DNA from: Lysobacterales bacterium
Lineage (GTDB): Bacteria > Pseudomonadota > Gammaproteobacteria > Xanthomonadales > Ahniellaceae
Assembly (NCBI GenBank): GCA_016703225.1
Contig: JADJCM010000001.1
Location: 1,054,001-1,118,000 of the forward strand
Direction: 5' to 3'
DNA length: 64,000 bases
A program made the position numbers and the translations under genes. A model generated the notes under the pieces. That model was not told where the DNA came from. It did not search any database and saw only the letters and a list, made by a program, of their open reading frames with translations. Shown here piece after piece: positions 48,403 to 57,883 of this stretch (the first letter of the stretch is position 1; the number at the start of each line of letters is the position of its first letter).

Positions 48403-49479
48403 ATGGCCAACCAACCCGCTGCGAATTCCTCCTGGCGCCGCCTGCGCGCTCACCCGATGACCTGGGTGGCGCTGTTCTGGCTCGCGCTCGGCATGCTTTA
48501 CGTTCCGCAGCAACTGATCATGGCGGCGGTGCGCGGCGCCAGCGACCCGGACCCGGTGATCATCCTGTCGAACTTCGGCATCTGGATCATCTGGGCGCTG
48601 TTCACGCCGGTGGTCTGGCGCATCACCCGGCGCTGGCCGATCCGCGCAGACCGGGCCGCGCGCCACCTTGGCGTGCATGCGCTGGCGGCACTGGTGCTCG
48701 CCGCCGTGCATCTCGGGTTGATGCTGGCCTGGCTGCGACTGATCGGGCGCAGCGAGCCGGTGGAGCGACTGGTGGTGCTGCAGCTCTCGGGTGTAACCGC
48801 GACCAACATCATGCTCTACGCGCTGACCGCGATCGCCTGCCACGGCTACACCTGGTGGCATCGCTATCGCGAGGCCGAGCGCCTGCGCGTCGAAGCGCAG
48901 TTGACCGCGCTGCGCGCGCAGCTCGATCCGCATTTTCTGTTCAACACCCTCAACGCCCTGGCCGAACTCGCGCACCAGGACGCGGCCTTGACCGAACGCC
49001 TGATCCTGCGCCTGTCCGAACTGCTGCGACGCTCGCTGTCCGGCAGCGAGCAGCATTTCTCGACCCTGGCCGAGGAACTGGATTTCCTCGCCGCGTACCT
49101 GGAGATCCATCACGCGCTGATGCGCGAGCGCCTGCGCGTCGACATCGACGTGCCAGAGCGCTTGCGCGGCGATCTGGTGCCGAGCCTGCTGCTGCAACCG
49201 CTGGTCGAGAACGCCATCCGCCACGGCCTCGCGCCCAAGCGCGAAGGCGGCCGGGTCTGCGTGCAGGCGCGCCGCGACGGCGCGCTGCTGGAGATCGGCG
49301 TGCTCGATGACGGCGGCGGCGCACCTTCGCCATTGCGCGAAGGCATCGGCCTTGGCAACCTGCGCCGGCGCCTGCAGGTGCTTTATGCCGGCAATGCCGA
49401 ATTGCACGCCCAGGCGCGCGCCGCGGGCGGCTTCGAAGTCCGCGTCCGCCTGCCCTCACCACCCCCGGAGCTCGCATGA
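48403..49479 (+). CDS. LytS/YehU-type sensor histidine kinase
   Basis: 358 residues. Four hydrophobic helices lie in the first 150 residues. The His_kinase domain follows with LDPHFLFNTLNAL (phospho-accepting His177), LLLQPLVENAIRHGL (N-box) and DDGGG. It pairs with the LytTR regulator encoded by the next gene, overlapping it by 4 bases. The signal is unknown; related E. coli systems sense pyruvate. Confidence 0.93.
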   Translation: MANQPAANSSWRRLRAHPMTWVALFWLALGMLYVPQQLIMAAVRGASDPDPVIILSNFGIWIIWALFTPVVWRITRRWPIRADRAARHLGVHALAALVLAAVHLGLMLAWLRLIGRSEPVERLVVLQLSGVTATNIMLYALTAIACHGYTWWHRYREAERLRVEAQLTALRAQLDPHFLFNTLNALAELAHQDAALTERLILRLSELLRRSLSGSEQHFSTLAEELDFLAAYLEIHHALMRERLRVDIDVPERLRGDLVPSLLLQPLVENAIRHGLAPKREGGRVCVQARRDGALLEIGVLDDGGGAPSPLREGIGLGNLRRRLQVLYAGNAELHAQARAAGGFEVRVRLPSPPPELA

Positions 49480-50234
49480 CTTCGCCCCTGCGTTGCCTGA
49501 TCGTCGACGACGTCGAACTCGCCCGCGACCGCCTGCGGCGACTGCTCGGTGCAGTCGCCGACATCGAGGTGGTCGGCGCCGCTGCGAACGTGGCCGATGC
49601 CATGGAACTGGTGCACGAACATGCGCCGGACCTGATCTTCCTCGACATCGAAATGCCCGAACGCGACGGCTTCGCGCTGATCGCGCAGCTGCCGGAAAGC
49701 CTGCGTCCGGCAATCGTGTTCGTCACCGCCTACGACCAGCATGCGCTGCGCGCGTTCGAAACCGGCGCCATCGACTACCTGCTCAAGCCGGTCGAGCCGG
49801 AACGCCTGCAGCAAGCGGTCGAGCGGGTACGCACCCGGCACGGCCACTGGAGTCCGGAACTGGTCGCGCAGTTGCAGCAACTGGGCGGCGAAAACCACTA
49901 TCCGGATCCGCTGTCGCTGGCGGTCGACCACGGCATTCGCCTGCTCGCGCTCGACGACCTCGACTGGATCGAGTCGGCCGGCAACTACCTGTGCATCCGC
50001 ACCGGCAAGGAAACGCTGATCCTGCGCGAGACCCTGACGCGGATGGAAACGCGGCTTGACCCGAAACGCTTCGCGCGTATCCACCGCTCGCGCATCGTCA
50101 ACCTCAGTCGCGTCGCGAAGCTGCTGCCGCTGTACAACGGCGACCACACCGTGGTGCTCAAGGACGGCACCGAACTCGGCCTGTCGCGCACCTATCGCGA
50201 TGCGCTGTACCGGGCGCTGGCCATCGAGCATTAG
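49476..50234 (+). CDS. LytTR-family response regulator
   Basis: 252 residues. The receiver domain has acidic DD at 11-12, phospho-acceptor Asp57 (FLDIEMP), Thr in VTAYD and Lys in YLLKPVEP. The C-terminal LytTR DNA-binding domain spans about residues 145-250 (DDLDWIESAGNYLCI, RIHRSRIVNLS). It is the partner of the upstream kinase by ATGA overlap. Targets are unknown; the divergent MFS gene is a candidate. Confidence 0.94.
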   Translation: MTSPLRCLIVDDVELARDRLRRLLGAVADIEVVGAAANVADAMELVHEHAPDLIFLDIEMPERDGFALIAQLPESLRPAIVFVTAYDQHALRAFETGAIDYLLKPVEPERLQQAVERVRTRHGHWSPELVAQLQQLGGENHYPDPLSLAVDHGIRLLALDDLDWIESAGNYLCIRTGKETLILRETLTRMETRLDPKRFARIHRSRIVNLSRVAKLLPLYNGDHTVVLKDGTELGLSRTYRDALYRALAIEH

Positions 50235-50263
50235 GAATCGCGGGCTGGTGCCCGCTCCCACGC

Positions 50264-50830
50264 TCAGTGCTTCGGCTTGTGCGACATCGGCGCGTTCATC
50301 AGCTTGTCGACGTAGGCGATGCCGATCGCGGACAGAATGAAGATGGTGTGGATGGTGGTCTGCCAGAACACGCCGTCCCAGGTGACCTTGGCGCCGGCCA
50401 TGCCGATCTGGCCGGCCTCGATGAAGGTCTTGAGCAGGTGGATCGAGCTGATGCCGATGATCGCGGTCGCGAGCTTGACCTTGAGCACGCCGGCGTTCAC
50501 GTGCGACAGCCACTCGGGCTGGTCCGGATGGCCCTCCAGACGCAGACGCGAAACAAAGGTCTCGTAGCCGCCGACGATGACCATGACCAGCAGGTTCGAG
50601 ATCATCACCACATCGATCAGCCCTAGCACCGCGAGCATGATCTTCTGCTCGCTCAACTCGGTGGCGCCGAGAATCAGGTGCCAGAGTTCCTTCACGAACA
50701 GGACCACGTACACCGCCTGGGCGACGATCAACCCCAGATACAGCGGCAGCTGCAGCCAGCGCGACGAAAAGATCAGCCAGGGCAGTGTCTGCAGCCGCTT
50801 TTGTTCGATCTGGTCGGGGGCGTTGCTCAT
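50264..50830 (-). CDS. yqhA: UPF0114 (TIGR00645) inner membrane protein
   Basis: 188 residues with about four hydrophobic segments (LQLPLYLGLIVAQAVYVVLF, IMLAVLGLIDVVMISNLLVM, KLATAIIGISSIHLLKTF and the C-terminal helix). SSRWLQLPLYLGL and MISNLLVMVIVGGYETFVS are UPF0114 signatures. The function is unknown. It is transcribed towards the LytTR gene; a short GCGGGC hairpin lies between them at 50239-50254. Confidence 0.92.
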   Translation of the reverse strand: MSNAPDQIEQKRLQTLPWLIFSSRWLQLPLYLGLIVAQAVYVVLFVKELWHLILGATELSEQKIMLAVLGLIDVVMISNLLVMVIVGGYETFVSRLRLEGHPDQPEWLSHVNAGVLKVKLATAIIGISSIHLLKTFIEAGQIGMAGAKVTWDGVFWQTTIHTIFILSAIGIAYVDKLMNAPMSHKPKH

Positions 50831-50885
50831 CGGCGGTTTCCTGGGCGGGTCGGGCGACGCAGTCTAGCGGCCCGGCCCGATTCCC

Positions 50886-51932
50886 TCACCCATGCAGGCG
50901 CACGCCGGGCAGGCCGAGCACGAACTCCGGCCCGACCAGCTGCGAGGGCGTGTAATAGCCGCCTGCGGGCCTGTGCTCGAGCACATGGCTGAGAATGCCA
51001 AGCGCCGAGTGCGCGGTCAGGTCGTAGCCGTTCGGCGTCGTCAGCACCTTGCGCACCTCGCGCCCGCCGGCGCTGCGCGCTTCACCCCAGATGGTGCTGC
51101 CGGTACGGCCGCGCTTGTCCTCGCTCGGCCCCGGCCCGCGCTTGGCCGCCTGACCTTTCAGCCACGACTGCACGAAGCCGAGCCCAAGCAGCGGTCGCAC
51201 CCAGTTCAGTCGCCGCACGCGCGCCGCGGTGGCGGGCGGTACCGTCATGTACACCTCGATGTTGAGAATTCCGGTCGAGACGTAAGCGGTGTAGACATCG
51301 CCCCACGGAATCGTCATCGCGAACCGGCGCTCACCGTCGAACTCGAATTCGCGCGTCTGATACGCCAGCGGCACCACGACCAACTCGCCATTGCGACGCA
51401 CCCGGCCGCCGCCGGCGAGCCCCTCGACTGCGGTCTTGGCCGTGCCCTGGCTGGGACCGCCACCGGCATCGAAGGCGAGCACCAGCTCGTGCGCCTCGGG
51501 CAAGGCGCGCTTGAGCAGCGCCGCCATCGAATCGGTCGGTACCACATCGAAGCCTGCGCCCGGCAGCACCACGATTCCGCGCTCGCGGGCACGCTCGTGC
51601 TGCTCGTGGCAATGCTTGAACACGCTGATTTCGCCGGTGATGTCGAGGTAGTGCGCACCCACTTTCAAGCAGCCCTCGAGCATCGGCGCCGCGGTTGCCG
51701 AGAACGGCCCGGCACAGTGCAGCACCGCATCGATGCCACTCAGCGCCGAAGCCAGCGTGTCCGGATGATCGAGATCGAAAATGCGCGCCGGCAACCCGTG
51801 TTCCTTCGCCAATGCATTGATCGCCGCACTGTTGCGCCCAGCCAGCACCGGCCGCTGCCCAGCCTTCAACGCCAGCTCCAGGATCAGCCGCGCGGTGTAG
51901 CCGTTGGCGCCATACAACATCCAGCCGCCCAT
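50886..51932 (-). CDS. Saccharopine dehydrogenase-like / trans-acting enoyl reductase family protein
   Basis: 348 residues. The Rossmann N-terminus is WMLYGANGYTARLILELALK (from residue 4), with LAGRN and AVLHCAGPFSATAAPMLEGC typical of the saccharopine dehydrogenase NADP-binding family. GAGFDVVPTDSMAALL and GGPSQGTA match the trans-acting enoyl reductase/YMR226-like branch. The reaction is unknown, probably reduction in lipid metabolism. ATG 51932 follows GAGGAG. Confidence 0.9.
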   Translation of the reverse strand: MGGWMLYGANGYTARLILELALKAGQRPVLAGRNSAAINALAKEHGLPARIFDLDHPDTLASALSGIDAVLHCAGPFSATAAPMLEGCLKVGAHYLDITGEISVFKHCHEQHERARERGIVVLPGAGFDVVPTDSMAALLKRALPEAHELVLAFDAGGGPSQGTAKTAVEGLAGGGRVRRNGELVVVPLAYQTREFEFDGERRFAMTIPWGDVYTAYVSTGILNIEVYMTVPPATAARVRRLNWVRPLLGLGFVQSWLKGQAAKRGPGPSEDKRGRTGSTIWGEARSAGGREVRKVLTTPNGYDLTAHSALGILSHVLEHRPAGGYYTPSQLVGPEFVLGLPGVRLHG

Positions 51933-51985
51933 GGAGTTCTCCTCGTTCCGGCCCGAGAGTGTACGGGAGAGCGGTGCAACGGCGT

Positions 51986-52885
51986 TCACAACCCGGCCGC
52001 GGATGCCACTGCGTGTCTCGCAACCAGCCGCGCGAACTCAACGCTGAGCGCATCCGGCAGGTCGTGGCCCCAGCCGTGGATCGTGTGCAGGCGCGCGCCG
52101 GGGATCAGCGACGCCAGCTGGCGGCCATGCGCGGGCGGCACCATGACGTCGTGCGTGCCATGCAGGACCAGCGTCGGCAGCGACAGTTGGCGCAACAACG
52201 GGCTGCGATCCCCATCGGCGATGAGGGCCGCAAGCTGGCGCGAAACACCGGCGCCGGTCGGCGCGCGCTGCAGACTCAGGCGCGCACGCCGCTCCATGTC
52301 CTCGCGCGACATCGGCCAGGCCGGGCTGCCGATCAGGCCGAACAAGCGCACCCAGTAGTCGATTGCGGCATCGACGCTGACGCGCGAGCGCGGTCGCGAC
52401 CACATCAGCTTCAGCACCGCGGGTGCCGGCAGCGGCAGACCGAGGCGCCCGCTGCTGGTCGACATCAAGGTCAACGAGCGCACGCGCGCTGCATGCCGGT
52501 GCGCGATGTGCTGGGCGATCATGCCGCCCATCGAGATGCCGAGCACATGCGCGTGTGCGACGCCGAGATGGTCGAGCAGGGCGACGCCATCGTCGGCCAG
52601 GTCTGGCAACCGGTACGGTGTGTGCGCGCGACGCCCGATCAGGCGTGCGCCGATCACGCGCGGCAAGGACGGCACCCCGTGCTGGTCGTACCGCGTGCTC
52701 AGGCCGATGTCGCGGTTGTCGAAGGTGATGACGCGAAAGCCCTGGCGCGCAAACGCATCGAGCAGGGACACCGGCCAGGCGATGCGCTGCATGCCGAGCC
52801 CCATCGCCAGCAGCAGGGGCTCGCCAGCCTCGGGCCCGTGCACGGCGTAGTCGATCAGGACCGAATCGCGTTGCAGTTGCGGCAT
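51986..52885 (-). CDS. Alpha/beta hydrolase
   Basis: 299 residues. The cap motif MGLGMQRIAWP is followed by FDNRDIGLSTRYD, nucleophile Ser in GISMGGMIAQ, acid in VLHGTHDVMVPP and His in HGWGHDLP, in alpha/beta hydrolase order. It resembles the ester or epoxide hydrolase families; the substrate is unknown. ATG 52885 (MPQLQRDSVLIDYAVHG) is preferred over 52918. It is followed by the enoyl-reductase-like gene (53 bases). Confidence 0.9.
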   Translation of the reverse strand: MPQLQRDSVLIDYAVHGPEAGEPLLLAMGLGMQRIAWPVSLLDAFARQGFRVITFDNRDIGLSTRYDQHGVPSLPRVIGARLIGRRAHTPYRLPDLADDGVALLDHLGVAHAHVLGISMGGMIAQHIAHRHAARVRSLTLMSTSSGRLGLPLPAPAVLKLMWSRPRSRVSVDAAIDYWVRLFGLIGSPAWPMSREDMERRARLSLQRAPTGAGVSRQLAALIADGDRSPLLRQLSLPTLVLHGTHDVMVPPAHGRQLASLIPGARLHTIHGWGHDLPDALSVEFARLVARHAVASAAGL

Positions 52886-52909
52886 GGAAGCAGTATCGCT
52901 CCGGAACGA

Positions 52910-52933
52910 CGAGGGCACCCGCAGGTGCCCTCG
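52910..52933. terminator. Terminator-like hairpin
   Basis: A 10-bp perfect stem CGAGGGCACC/GGTGCCCTCG with a 4-base loop lies 22 bases past the stop of the IPTL-CTERM gene. It has no U tract, so it may need Rho or act as a processing block. Confidence 0.6.
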
Positions 52934-52954
52934 TGGTTCAAGCGGATGTCCGCG

Positions 52955-54925
52955 TCAGACGCTGCGGCGCTGCAGGGCGACAATGCCGAGCCAGCCGGCG
53001 AGCATGATCAGCAAGCCCAGACCGAACGGCCCAAACGCCGGGACCGGCGCCGCCGGCACGAAGCCGCCGACGACCGGGCTCGACGCATTGCCGTTGCCGG
53101 CACCGGCGCCACCGAGCGGTACCGACAGGCCGTTGACGATGCTGTCGTCATCGATCAGGTCCAGCTGCACGCTGCCGGCTGCGGTGACGTTGACCACCAC
53201 TGTCCACGTAGTACCGCTGCCGGAAACGGCGCCGATGGTCGCCGCGGCGCCGCCGCCCAGGGTCAATGCGAAGTCGCTCGCATCGACGCCGGTCACGGCC
53301 TGGTTGAAGGTCACGGTGAAGGTGATCGTGCCCGGCACCAGCACCGAGGCCGGTACGCCGACGATGCTGAGCACGGCCGGGACCGAGGTGTCGACGGCGA
53401 AGACTTGTCCGGCGAACGGCAGATTGGAAACGGCGCTGCCAAAGCTGTCGCTGACGCCGCCGCTGTTGACCATGTCCAGCCCCAGCGTGCCGCTGCCGCT
53501 ACCAACGCTCGCGGTCACCGTCCAGCTGCTGCCGCTACCACTGACGCCGGTGATCGAAGGCCCGCTCAGACCGCCGTTGACCAGTGCGAAGTTGCCGGTG
53601 GCGACGCCGGTCACCGCTTCCGAGAAGGTGACGGTCCAGGACACGTTGGGGCCCGCAGTCGGCGTCGCGCCGATGCGGTTGATCGAGGCCACGGTCGGCG
53701 CCGGATCGGTGAAGGTGACGCTGTTGTCGACGCTGGTCGACGCCAGGTTGGCTTGACCGAAGCTGTCGGTGGCGACACCGGCGTTGATCGCCGCGATGAC
53801 CGTGCCATTGGCGGTCATGCCGCTGACGCTGACGCTGTAGGTGGTGCCGGCGCCGCTGACGGTGGCGGTGGTCGCGCCGGCAGTACCGGACAGGCTCACG
53901 TCGCCGGTGACAAACCCGGTGACTGTTTCGCTGAAGACAACATCGAACAGGATCGGGCTGGTGCCGGTGGGATCAACCTGGCCGACGGCCTGGTTGATCG
54001 TCACCGTCGGCACCGGATCGGCGATCGTCACCGTGTTGTCGGCGCTGGTCGAGGCCGAACTGGTATTGCCATAGGCATCGCTGGCGACACCGGCATTGAG
54101 CGACGCGATCACAGTGCCGTTCGCGGTCATTCCGGTCACCGTGACCGTGTAGGTGGTGCCGGCGCCGGCGACCACCGCGGTGGTTGCGCCCGCCGTGCCA
54201 GAGAGCGTGACATCGGCATCGACGAAGTCGGTCACGGTCTCGCTGAAGACCACGTCGAACACCACCGGCGCCGCAGCGCTGCTGGCTGGATCAACCTGGC
54301 CCACGGCCTGGTTGATGGTGACCGTGGGACCGGTGCCGTCAAAGGTCTGGCCGGTGTTGCAGGCGCCCGCACTGCGGCTGGTGGTCGTCGCGGCCCAAGT
54401 GAAGTGCTGGTAGTGGCGCCCGGTACCAATGAGATGGAGCGAGGAGGTGCCGACCGGTTCGGTACCGGCCTGGACCACGCCGATATTGGTGGAGGTGAGT
54501 CCGATCGCAGGACCATTGGTGGCAGCGAACGCGCCTTCGTAGCTCAGAAACTGCTGAACGACGCTGGCGGCATTCACCAGCGCCAGCCCGTCCGGCGCGC
54601 CGTTCTGCAGCCCCGCAGCGGGCAGCTGCAAAGTTCCAAAGCCGCCGCATTGATCGGGAATCACGCCAGCAAAGGTCAACAATGGCGCGTAGGTGACGCC
54701 GCCACTGCCGTTGTAAAGCACGACCGTCCAGCCCGTGACGTCAAGACCCGCCGGCCCCGCGATTTCCACGAATTCCCCGGCATCCGCGCCGGTGTTGTCG
54801 TAGTGGATCTCGTTGATGAACACCGTCGCCGGGTTGACCGTGAAGTCCGGTTCGGCTTGGGCCGTCGGCGCCAGCGCGAGCGCGGCTGCCAGTGCGAGAG
54901 CGATTGGGGCAAGGATCGGGCGCAT
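52955..54925 (-). CDS. Surface protein with lamin-tail domain, Ig-like repeats and IPTL-CTERM anchor
   Basis: 656 residues. A signal peptide (ends AQAEP) is followed by a lamin-tail domain (VFINEIHYDNTGADAGEFVE, WTVVLYNGSGG). Four to five bacterial Ig-like repeats of about 95 residues follow, with the recurring FSETVTxF, GTTYxVxVxGMTANGTVIA and INQAVGQVDP. A Pro/Gly/Asn stretch and a sorting tail end the protein: PAFGPFGLGLLIMLAGWLGI then LQRR. The IPTL-CTERM-type tail is thought to be cut by an exosortase/archaeosortase relative. It is probably an outer-surface adhesin or matrix protein. ATG 54925 (MRPILAPIALALAAALALAP). Confidence 0.88.
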   Translation of the reverse strand: MRPILAPIALALAAALALAPTAQAEPDFTVNPATVFINEIHYDNTGADAGEFVEIAGPAGLDVTGWTVVLYNGSGGVTYAPLLTFAGVIPDQCGGFGTLQLPAAGLQNGAPDGLALVNAASVVQQFLSYEGAFAATNGPAIGLTSTNIGVVQAGTEPVGTSSLHLIGTGRHYQHFTWAATTTSRSAGACNTGQTFDGTGPTVTINQAVGQVDPASSAAAPVVFDVVFSETVTDFVDADVTLSGTAGATTAVVAGAGTTYTVTVTGMTANGTVIASLNAGVASDAYGNTSSASTSADNTVTIADPVPTVTINQAVGQVDPTGTSPILFDVVFSETVTGFVTGDVSLSGTAGATTATVSGAGTTYSVSVSGMTANGTVIAAINAGVATDSFGQANLASTSVDNSVTFTDPAPTVASINRIGATPTAGPNVSWTVTFSEAVTGVATGNFALVNGGLSGPSITGVSGSGSSWTVTASVGSGSGTLGLDMVNSGGVSDSFGSAVSNLPFAGQVFAVDTSVPAVLSIVGVPASVLVPGTITFTVTFNQAVTGVDASDFALTLGGGAAATIGAVSGSGTTWTVVVNVTAAGSVQLDLIDDDSIVNGLSVPLGGAGAGNGNASSPVVGGFVPAAPVPAFGPFGLGLLIMLAGWLGIVALQRRSV

Positions 54926-55010
54926 GGTGTCTCCGGGAAACAGGCGGCTGGCCGTGAGGCGGGTTCGGGCCGGCAACTCTAGCGCAGCCCGGTGACAGAC
55001 TCGAATCCGG

Positions 55011-56921
55011 TCAATCCTCGGCCAGCACGATGATCTGGTCTGCGGCACCGAAGACCACCGATGCGGACTTCTTCGGATTGACGCGCACGCCGAAGCCGCG
55101 GTCCTTGTCCTGCGACTGCGCCGCGATGCGATAGCCGATCGCGGTTTCGCCGCGCAGCGCGGCCGCTTCGAGCAGGGTGTGGAAGTCGACCGGTACGCCG
55201 GGGCGGATGTAGTCGCCGATCGGCCGGATGTAGATCTCCGAGCCCTCGGCGCTGAACAGCACGCGGAACACTTTCTCCAGATGTTTGTTTTCGGAGAGTT
55301 GCGCGAGCATCAGGCTGACCAGCTTGTCGCTGACGATGAAGTCGTCGGCCTTGGCGACCTGGGCCAGCGCGCGATTGCGCAGGTCCATCATCTCGCTGAC
55401 GATCGACAGGTCGCGACCGGCGGCATCGGCGATCGCGCGCAGGTGCAGCAGGGCGATCAGGGTCTTGGCATCCGCTTCCTGGATCGGCAGCTCGTTGTAG
55501 CTGAGCAGGATGATGTGCGCGTAGTCGCAGACCCCGAGCTTGTCGAGCGTCGCGCGGTCGCCGATGTCGCCGGCGGCGAAACGGATGCGCAGGCGCTGCA
55601 TCGACTTCGACAGCGTGACCAGCGCCTCGCGCGAACCTTCGCGTTCGCACAGCACCACCAGCTCGGAGCCGGGCGCGACGTACTGGTCGAGCTCGCGCAC
55701 GGTCGCGGTCGCCTTCTCGTTCCAGCCGAGCACGAGGATGCGTTCGGGTGTGGCCGTGCGTTCCGGCTTCGGCACGATCACGCCGCGATTCGGCTTGGCC
55801 GGGGTGGCATTGGTCAGCACGATGGTGTCGTCGTCCTCGCTGATCGCGATGACCTGGTCGCCGGCGGCGAGCACGGTGTCCATCGGCGGATTGACCAAGG
55901 CCTCGCCGTTCGCGCGCATCAATCCGATCAGCGCGGATTCCTCGTACGCGCCCAGCGCCTCGCGGTAGCTCTTGCCGACGAGGGCGGGCTCTTCCTTGAA
56001 GTAGATCTCGGCACCGTCGAAATCGAGTAGTTCGGTGTAGACCACGCTCAGGCCGGACTGGCGGCAGGTCTGCGCGGTCACGCGCGCGATCAGGTCCTCG
56101 CCCTGAACATAGATCGCCTCGCCATTGCCGACCAGGGCCGCGGCCTCGAGGTTCTTCTCGTCGCGGATCTCGCCGACGATGTGGTAGGGCTCGGCCTTGC
56201 GCTCGGGGTTGTTGGTGATCGCCAGCACCGACTTGATCACGTGGAGGTCCGGGTTGTCCTCCTCGGGCGCCAGCACGATGATCGAACGCGCGCCGTGCGG
56301 ATCGACCACGGCGAGATCGTCGAGGTCGAGCGGATCGCCGCGGCGGCAGATGATGCGGGTATTGCCGGTGCTCGCGAACTTGGCCTTGATGTCGTCCTCC
56401 ATTTCGACCTTGTCGCGGTCGGCGAGGATGACGATGCAGGGACGCTTCTGGTTGGCATTGGCGATGATCAGTTCGCCGATGATCGAATAGACCTTGCTCG
56501 ACCAGCCGAGGATCAGGGTGTGCTCGCGTTCGATCACGCGCGAGCGGCCCTTGCGCAGCTCGGTCAGGCGCGACTCCAGGCCCGAGGTGATGGTGCCGAT
56601 CAGGATCGAGACCAGGAAGATGCCGGCGATGGTCACGATCAACATCAACACGCGCAGCACCCAGCCGCTGTCCCCGGCGAGGTTGCCGGAGTCGATCGCA
56701 TGCATCAGACCTTGCCAGGCGCCTTCGATGAAGCCGTAGCGAGTACTGGGGTCGGCCGGGTCCTGGCCGACGCCGAGCAGGACCAGGGCCAGTGCAGTCA
56801 CCAGCACCACCAAGGTCGAAATCAGCGCCAGCCAGGCGATGATCGCGATGGCGCCGCGCGACAGCGTGTTCTCGAAGCGATAGCGCAAACGGTCGCGCCA
56901 GGTGATCGGATGCTCCGACAT
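55011..56921 (-). CDS. CASTOR/POLLUX-related ion channel with paired RCK domains
   Basis: 636 residues. Hydrophobic segments lie near 24-50 and 88-112. Two regulator-of-conductance (RCK/NAD-binding) modules follow: LILGWSSKVYSIIGELIIAN and LVLGWNEKATATVRELDQYV both begin with the GW motif of CASTOR/POLLUX proteins. IICRRGDPLDLDDLAVVDP is a further signature. The plant relatives are nuclear-envelope cation channels; the bacterial role is unknown. It stands alone, upstream of the IPTL-CTERM gene on the same strand (85 bases). Confidence 0.9.
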   Translation of the reverse strand: MSEHPITWRDRLRYRFENTLSRGAIAIIAWLALISTLVVLVTALALVLLGVGQDPADPSTRYGFIEGAWQGLMHAIDSGNLAGDSGWVLRVLMLIVTIAGIFLVSILIGTITSGLESRLTELRKGRSRVIEREHTLILGWSSKVYSIIGELIIANANQKRPCIVILADRDKVEMEDDIKAKFASTGNTRIICRRGDPLDLDDLAVVDPHGARSIIVLAPEEDNPDLHVIKSVLAITNNPERKAEPYHIVGEIRDEKNLEAAALVGNGEAIYVQGEDLIARVTAQTCRQSGLSVVYTELLDFDGAEIYFKEEPALVGKSYREALGAYEESALIGLMRANGEALVNPPMDTVLAAGDQVIAISEDDDTIVLTNATPAKPNRGVIVPKPERTATPERILVLGWNEKATATVRELDQYVAPGSELVVLCEREGSREALVTLSKSMQRLRIRFAAGDIGDRATLDKLGVCDYAHIILLSYNELPIQEADAKTLIALLHLRAIADAAGRDLSIVSEMMDLRNRALAQVAKADDFIVSDKLVSLMLAQLSENKHLEKVFRVLFSAEGSEIYIRPIGDYIRPGVPVDFHTLLEAAALRGETAIGYRIAAQSQDKDRGFGVRVNPKKSASVVFGAADQIIVLAED

Positions 56922-57058
56922 GCTTGCCCCCGGGTAGGAAAGTCGCGACCTTAGCGGGCACGCCGGCGCCGAGGCCAGTCCGCGACGCTAATGCGGCCCG
57001 CGTTCAGCCGCCACGGCGCAGATTGCCGGGCATCATCACCGCCCCCGAGGAGAGCAGG

Positions 57059-57874
57059 ATGGACGAGGAACGCAATCCGTTGATGCGCATGCTGGCGATC
57101 GCCGGCGTGCTGGCCGTCCTTGGCGGCGGCGCCTGGTACCTGTTGGATCGACCGGCATCGCGACCTGCACCGCCGCCGGTCGTTCCGCAAGCGGTCGAGC
57201 CGGCCGCCACCCCAACCGCCCCGCAGTATCCGGTCGAGGCGATCGAGCAGGCGCTGGCGCCGCAACCTACCGATCCCCTGCCCGATCTGTTTGCCAGCGA
57301 CGGCTATGTGCTCGATGCGCTGAACGCGCTGTTCGCGCATCCGCAGCTCGCGCAATGGTTGGTGCCGGAGCACCTGATCGCGCGCTTCGTCGCCTTCGTC
57401 GATGCCGCGCCGAACCGCAAGGTGGCGATCAACCTGTGGCCGGCCAAGCCGGTGTCCGGAAAGTTCTTCGTACAGGAGCAAGATGCGCGCAGCGTGATCG
57501 GCGCCGCCAACAGCGCGCGCTACGACGCCCACGTCGCCGCGCTCACCGGCGTCGATACCGGGGCCGCGGTAGTGCTGTACCTGCGCCTGTACCCGCTGAT
57601 GCAGCAGGCCTACCGCGAACTCGGTTATCCGCAGGGCCACTTCAACGACCGCTTCATCAGTGTGCTCGACCACCTGCTCGCCGCGCCCGAACCCAGCGCG
57701 CCGGTGGCCGTGGTGCTGAACGAGAAGGGCGCCTGGGAATACGTCGACGCCGAACTCGAAGCCGCCTCCGCCGGCCAGAAGTTCCTGATGCGCATGGGTA
57801 CGCAGCACGAAGCCGCGGTCAAGGCCAAACTGCGCGAATTTCGCACCGCCCTTGCCGGCGAACGCGAGCGGTAG
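57059..57874 (+). CDS. DUF3014 domain protein
   Basis: 271 residues. One N-terminal transmembrane helix (LMRMLAIAGVLAVLGGGAWYL), a Pro-rich linker, then the DUF3014 domain with DGYVLDALNALFAHPQLAQW, RFVAFVDAAPNRKVAINLWP, FNDRFISVLDHLLAAPEP and GQKFLMRMGTQHEAAVKAKL. The function is unknown, probably a periplasmic domain tethered to the inner membrane. ATG 57059 follows GGAGAGCAGG. Confidence 0.9.
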   Translation: MDEERNPLMRMLAIAGVLAVLGGGAWYLLDRPASRPAPPPVVPQAVEPAATPTAPQYPVEAIEQALAPQPTDPLPDLFASDGYVLDALNALFAHPQLAQWLVPEHLIARFVAFVDAAPNRKVAINLWPAKPVSGKFFVQEQDARSVIGAANSARYDAHVAALTGVDTGAAVVLYLRLYPLMQQAYRELGYPQGHFNDRFISVLDHLLAAPEPSAPVAVVLNEKGAWEYVDAELEAASAGQKFLMRMGTQHEAAVKAKLREFRTALAGERER

Positions 57875-57883
57875 CCGCCGCCG

